A stretch of 64,000 nucleotides of DNA from Diplocloster agilis (GTDB taxonomy: Bacteria; Bacillota; Clostridia; Lachnospirales; Lachnospiraceae). The stretch covers positions 1-64,000 of the forward strand of contig NZ_JAHQCW010000013.1 of NCBI RefSeq assembly GCF_019042275.1. The letters run 5' to 3'. Of the stretch, positions 62,085 through 64,000 are shown piece by piece. The notes beneath the pieces were generated by a model that was not told the origin of the DNA, searched no databases, and saw only the letters and a program-made list of their open reading frames with translations. Both the position numbers and the translations under genes were made by a program. Every line of letters begins with the position of its first letter. Position 1 is the stretch's first letter.

Positions 62085-64000
62085 TTAACCGTTTCCCAAT
62101 GCCTGATTGATCCGGTCGATGAGCTCATCGATCATTTCGTAAGTAATCATTTCACCGGCGCCCATATCGAGAAAACAACGGACCGGCCAGAAGGCCCACA
62201 GGAAGGATTTTTCCGTCTCAGGATTGATCTGATCCCTTGTGAGCAGTTTTCGTTCTATCAGGAAATTATAGAAGATTTCCCTGCCCTGCTCCGTGGAGAG
62301 AAGCTCCGCAAAACCACAGTTTTTGCGCAATCTGCGCACGGGCTTTTTCTCATTGTAAACCTGAAGTTTATGACTTTCCCGGATGTCCCGGCTGGAAGCG
62401 CCGATCTCTATCATAAAGGTATCGGAGTCCACGACCCAGCCTGCGGATTCCGGGTCATAATAGGCAAAGTCTCTCTCCGTCAAATCAAAGGTGACGGTCT
62501 TTGTCTCTCCCGGCTCCAGGTACACCTTTTCGAAGGCTTTTAGCTCCCGCACAGGACGGGGCAGTCCGGGAGCGGCCTGGGATATGTAGAGCTGCGCGAC
62601 TTCCTTTCCGCCGTAGGCCCCCCGGTTCGTGATGTCCACGCTGACCCGGTAGGTCCCGGGAACGCGGTAGTCATCGCCGGCCTTCAGGCCCGAATAGTGA
62701 AAATTAGTGTAGGACAGCCCGTAACCGAAAGGATAGCGGGGTGTCACATCTTTTTTATCATAATACCGGTAACCCACATAGATGCCCTCATTGTAGGTCA
62801 GGTCAAACGTATTGCCCGGGAATTCCAGATAGGCGGGAGTGTCGCTTAACCGGAAGGGAATGGTGGCGGAGAGACGGCCGGAGGGATTGCTTTCTCCGAA
62901 CAGGATATCGGCTACCGCTTGTCCCATGCCTTCCCCGCTGTACCACACGTCCAGAAGCCCTTTTACTTCCGCCTCCCAGGGCATTTCGCATACGTCCCCG
63001 TTTGACAGGATGACCACAGTGTTTTCATTGGCACCGGAGACTGCGTGGATCAAAGCTTCATGTCCCTCCTGGATCGCCATGTTTTTACGGTTATAGTCGT
63101 CGTCCTCCTCGGGCAGGAAGGAACCGGCGAATACCAGGACCAGATCGGCCTCCCGTGCGGCAAGCTCTGCTTTTTTAAGCTGATCCGGGTCGATTGTGCC
63201 ATCCGCGCCGTAGCCGGGGACATAGGTGACTTCCATATCCATTTCATCGGCGTAGCGCTTGATGGCTGTCAGAGGGATATCCACCTCTTTGGCCCGGACG
63301 ATGGCGCAGCCGGTTCCCTGGTATAGCGGCTGTTCGGCCAGCAGGCCGGCTACAGCCAGCTTCTTAGCAAAACCTGGCCGGATCGGCAGTATCCGGTCAT
63401 TTTTCAGCAGGACCATGCTTTCCGAAGCGGCCTCTCTGGCAAGCTTGTGATGCCGGTCAAAGTCTGGCTCCGTATCGGAATCGGCAGGCGCGGATTCCGA
63501 CAGGCGCTGTACCAGCTTCAGAATATTGCGTACGCGCTCATCCAGCAGCGCTTCATCGAGACGGCCGTCTTGTACCGCTTCTTCCAGATATTTGGAGGAT
63601 GCAGGGCTTAAAGGCATCTGCAGGTCAATGCCGCCTTTGGAGGCCTCCACGGAATCTTTGACGGCGCCCCAGTCACAGATGACACAGCCGTCGAATCCCC
63701 ATTCCTTTTTCAGAATGTCGCGGACATAGCGGTTATCTCCGCTGCACTCCTGGCCGTTGATCTTGTTATACGCGGACATGACGCTGGTGGGATCCGCTTT
63801 CTTTACTACCCGCTCATAGGGGGCCAGATAGATTTCACGCAGAGCCCTTTCTTCCGCTTTTACATTGACACGGGTTCTGCGGGTGTCGGAATTGTGGCAG
63901 GCGAAGTGCTTCATGCAGGTTCCCACACCCAGACTCTGGACACCTTCTACCATGGCGGCAGCCATGTCGCCGGCCAGACAGGGGTCCTCGGAATAATATT
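62085..64000 (-). CDS. GH3 beta-glycosidase, mirror copy (cut by window edge)
   Basis: Identical to the C-terminal ~640 residues of the GH3 enzyme at 54637-56958, including the CDWGA nucleophile motif. By symmetry a complete copy would end at about 64406, off-window. Confidence 0.8.
   Translation of the reverse strand, partial: YYSEDPCLAGDMAAAMVEGVQSLGVGTCMKHFACHNSDTRRTRVNVKAEERALREIYLAPYERVVKKADPTSVMSAYNKINGQECSGDNRYVRDILKKEWGFDGCVICDWGAVKDSVEASKGGIDLQMPLSPASSKYLEEAVQDGRLDEALLDERVRNILKLVQRLSESAPADSDTEPDFDRHHKLAREAASESMVLLKNDRILPIRPGFAKKLAVAGLLAEQPLYQGTGCAIVRAKEVDIPLTAIKRYADEMDMEVTYVPGYGADGTIDPDQLKKAELAAREADLVLVFAGSFLPEEDDDYNRKNMAIQEGHEALIHAVSGANENTVVILSNGDVCEMPWEAEVKGLLDVWYSGEGMGQAVADILFGESNPSGRLSATIPFRLSDTPAYLEFPGNTFDLTYNEGIYVGYRYYDKKDVTPRYPFGYGLSYTNFHYSGLKAGDDYRVPGTYRVSVDITNRGAYGGKEVAQLYISQAAPGLPRPVRELKAFEKVYLEPGETKTVTFDLTERDFAYYDPESAGWVVDSDTFMIEIGASSRDIRESHKLQVYNEKKPVRRLRKNCGFAELLSTEQGREIFYNFLIERKLLTRDQINPETEKSFLWAFWPVRCFLDMGAGEMITYEMIDELIDRINQALGNG

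Larger units (their letters stand above)
59638..64000. repeat. Right arm of the large inverted duplication
   Basis: Reverse-complement copy of 55043-59405, continuing past the window edge. Sampled segments (element D, both ends of the aminohydrolase gene, the GH3 3' end) match exactly. Confidence 0.95.

Noticed and set aside
1-64000. CRISPR arrays, prophage genes, tRNA and rRNA genes
   Set aside because: No regularly spaced repeats, phage structural genes, or recognisable tRNA/rRNA sequences were seen on either strand.

Overview
The window looks like a chromosome segment of a gut-type Clostridia, most likely Lachnospiraceae. This rests on the mix of carbohydrate ABC importers of the LplB/YtcP type, YesMN-type two-component systems, AraC regulators, glycyl radical enzymes and strong AGGAGG ribosome sites, with moderately high GC. 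The family assignment is an inference; no rRNA or tRNA gene is visible.

Layout: 1-5.0 kb holds a glycyl radical enzyme with its activase, a DeoR regulator and a small zincin, all on the minus strand. 5.0-7.5 kb is a BlaR1/BlaI-type sensor-repressor pair. 8.4-12.2 kb has a ZIP metal transporter, a small ABC exporter and rarA. 12.2-18.3 kb is an alpha-galactosidase/ABC sugar importer operon with a divergent AraC regulator. 18.7-29.2 kb holds a MATE transporter, a TetR-led ABC/HlyD export operon and a second FtsX-type ABC operon. 29.3-31.5 kb has a broken SDR copy, a RelB/PIN toxin-antitoxin pair and the intact SDR. 30.7-46.2 kb is a large catabolic locus: sugar ABC importer, YesMN pair, GH3 glycosidase, two VOC proteins, SDRs, a Gfo/Idh/MocA oxidoreductase, a split transketolase and a hydroxyisobutyrate-type dehydrogenase. 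46.4-50.3 kb is a binding protein paired with a hybrid histidine kinase. 50.3-58.4 kb is an AraC regulator divergent from an ABC importer, GH3 and aminohydrolase operon.

From 55,043 to the right edge the sequence is a near-perfect inverted duplication. Arms of at least 4.36 kb flank a 232-bp unique spacer carrying a promoter and a strong hairpin, so the aminohydrolase, an unknown 151-aa protein gene and part of the GH3 gene appear twice in mirror image. This is either a real duplication or an assembly fold-back.

Two signals stand out. One is a dispersed family of long palindromic elements (four independent copies plus one mirrored copy) whose 80-90 bp outer stems differ between copies but stay complementary within each copy. 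The other is a promoter architecture shared by three transcription units of the 39-46 kb locus: TTCTATAAT exactly 47 bp upstream of an extended -10 box, probably the target of the YesN-type regulator encoded there.
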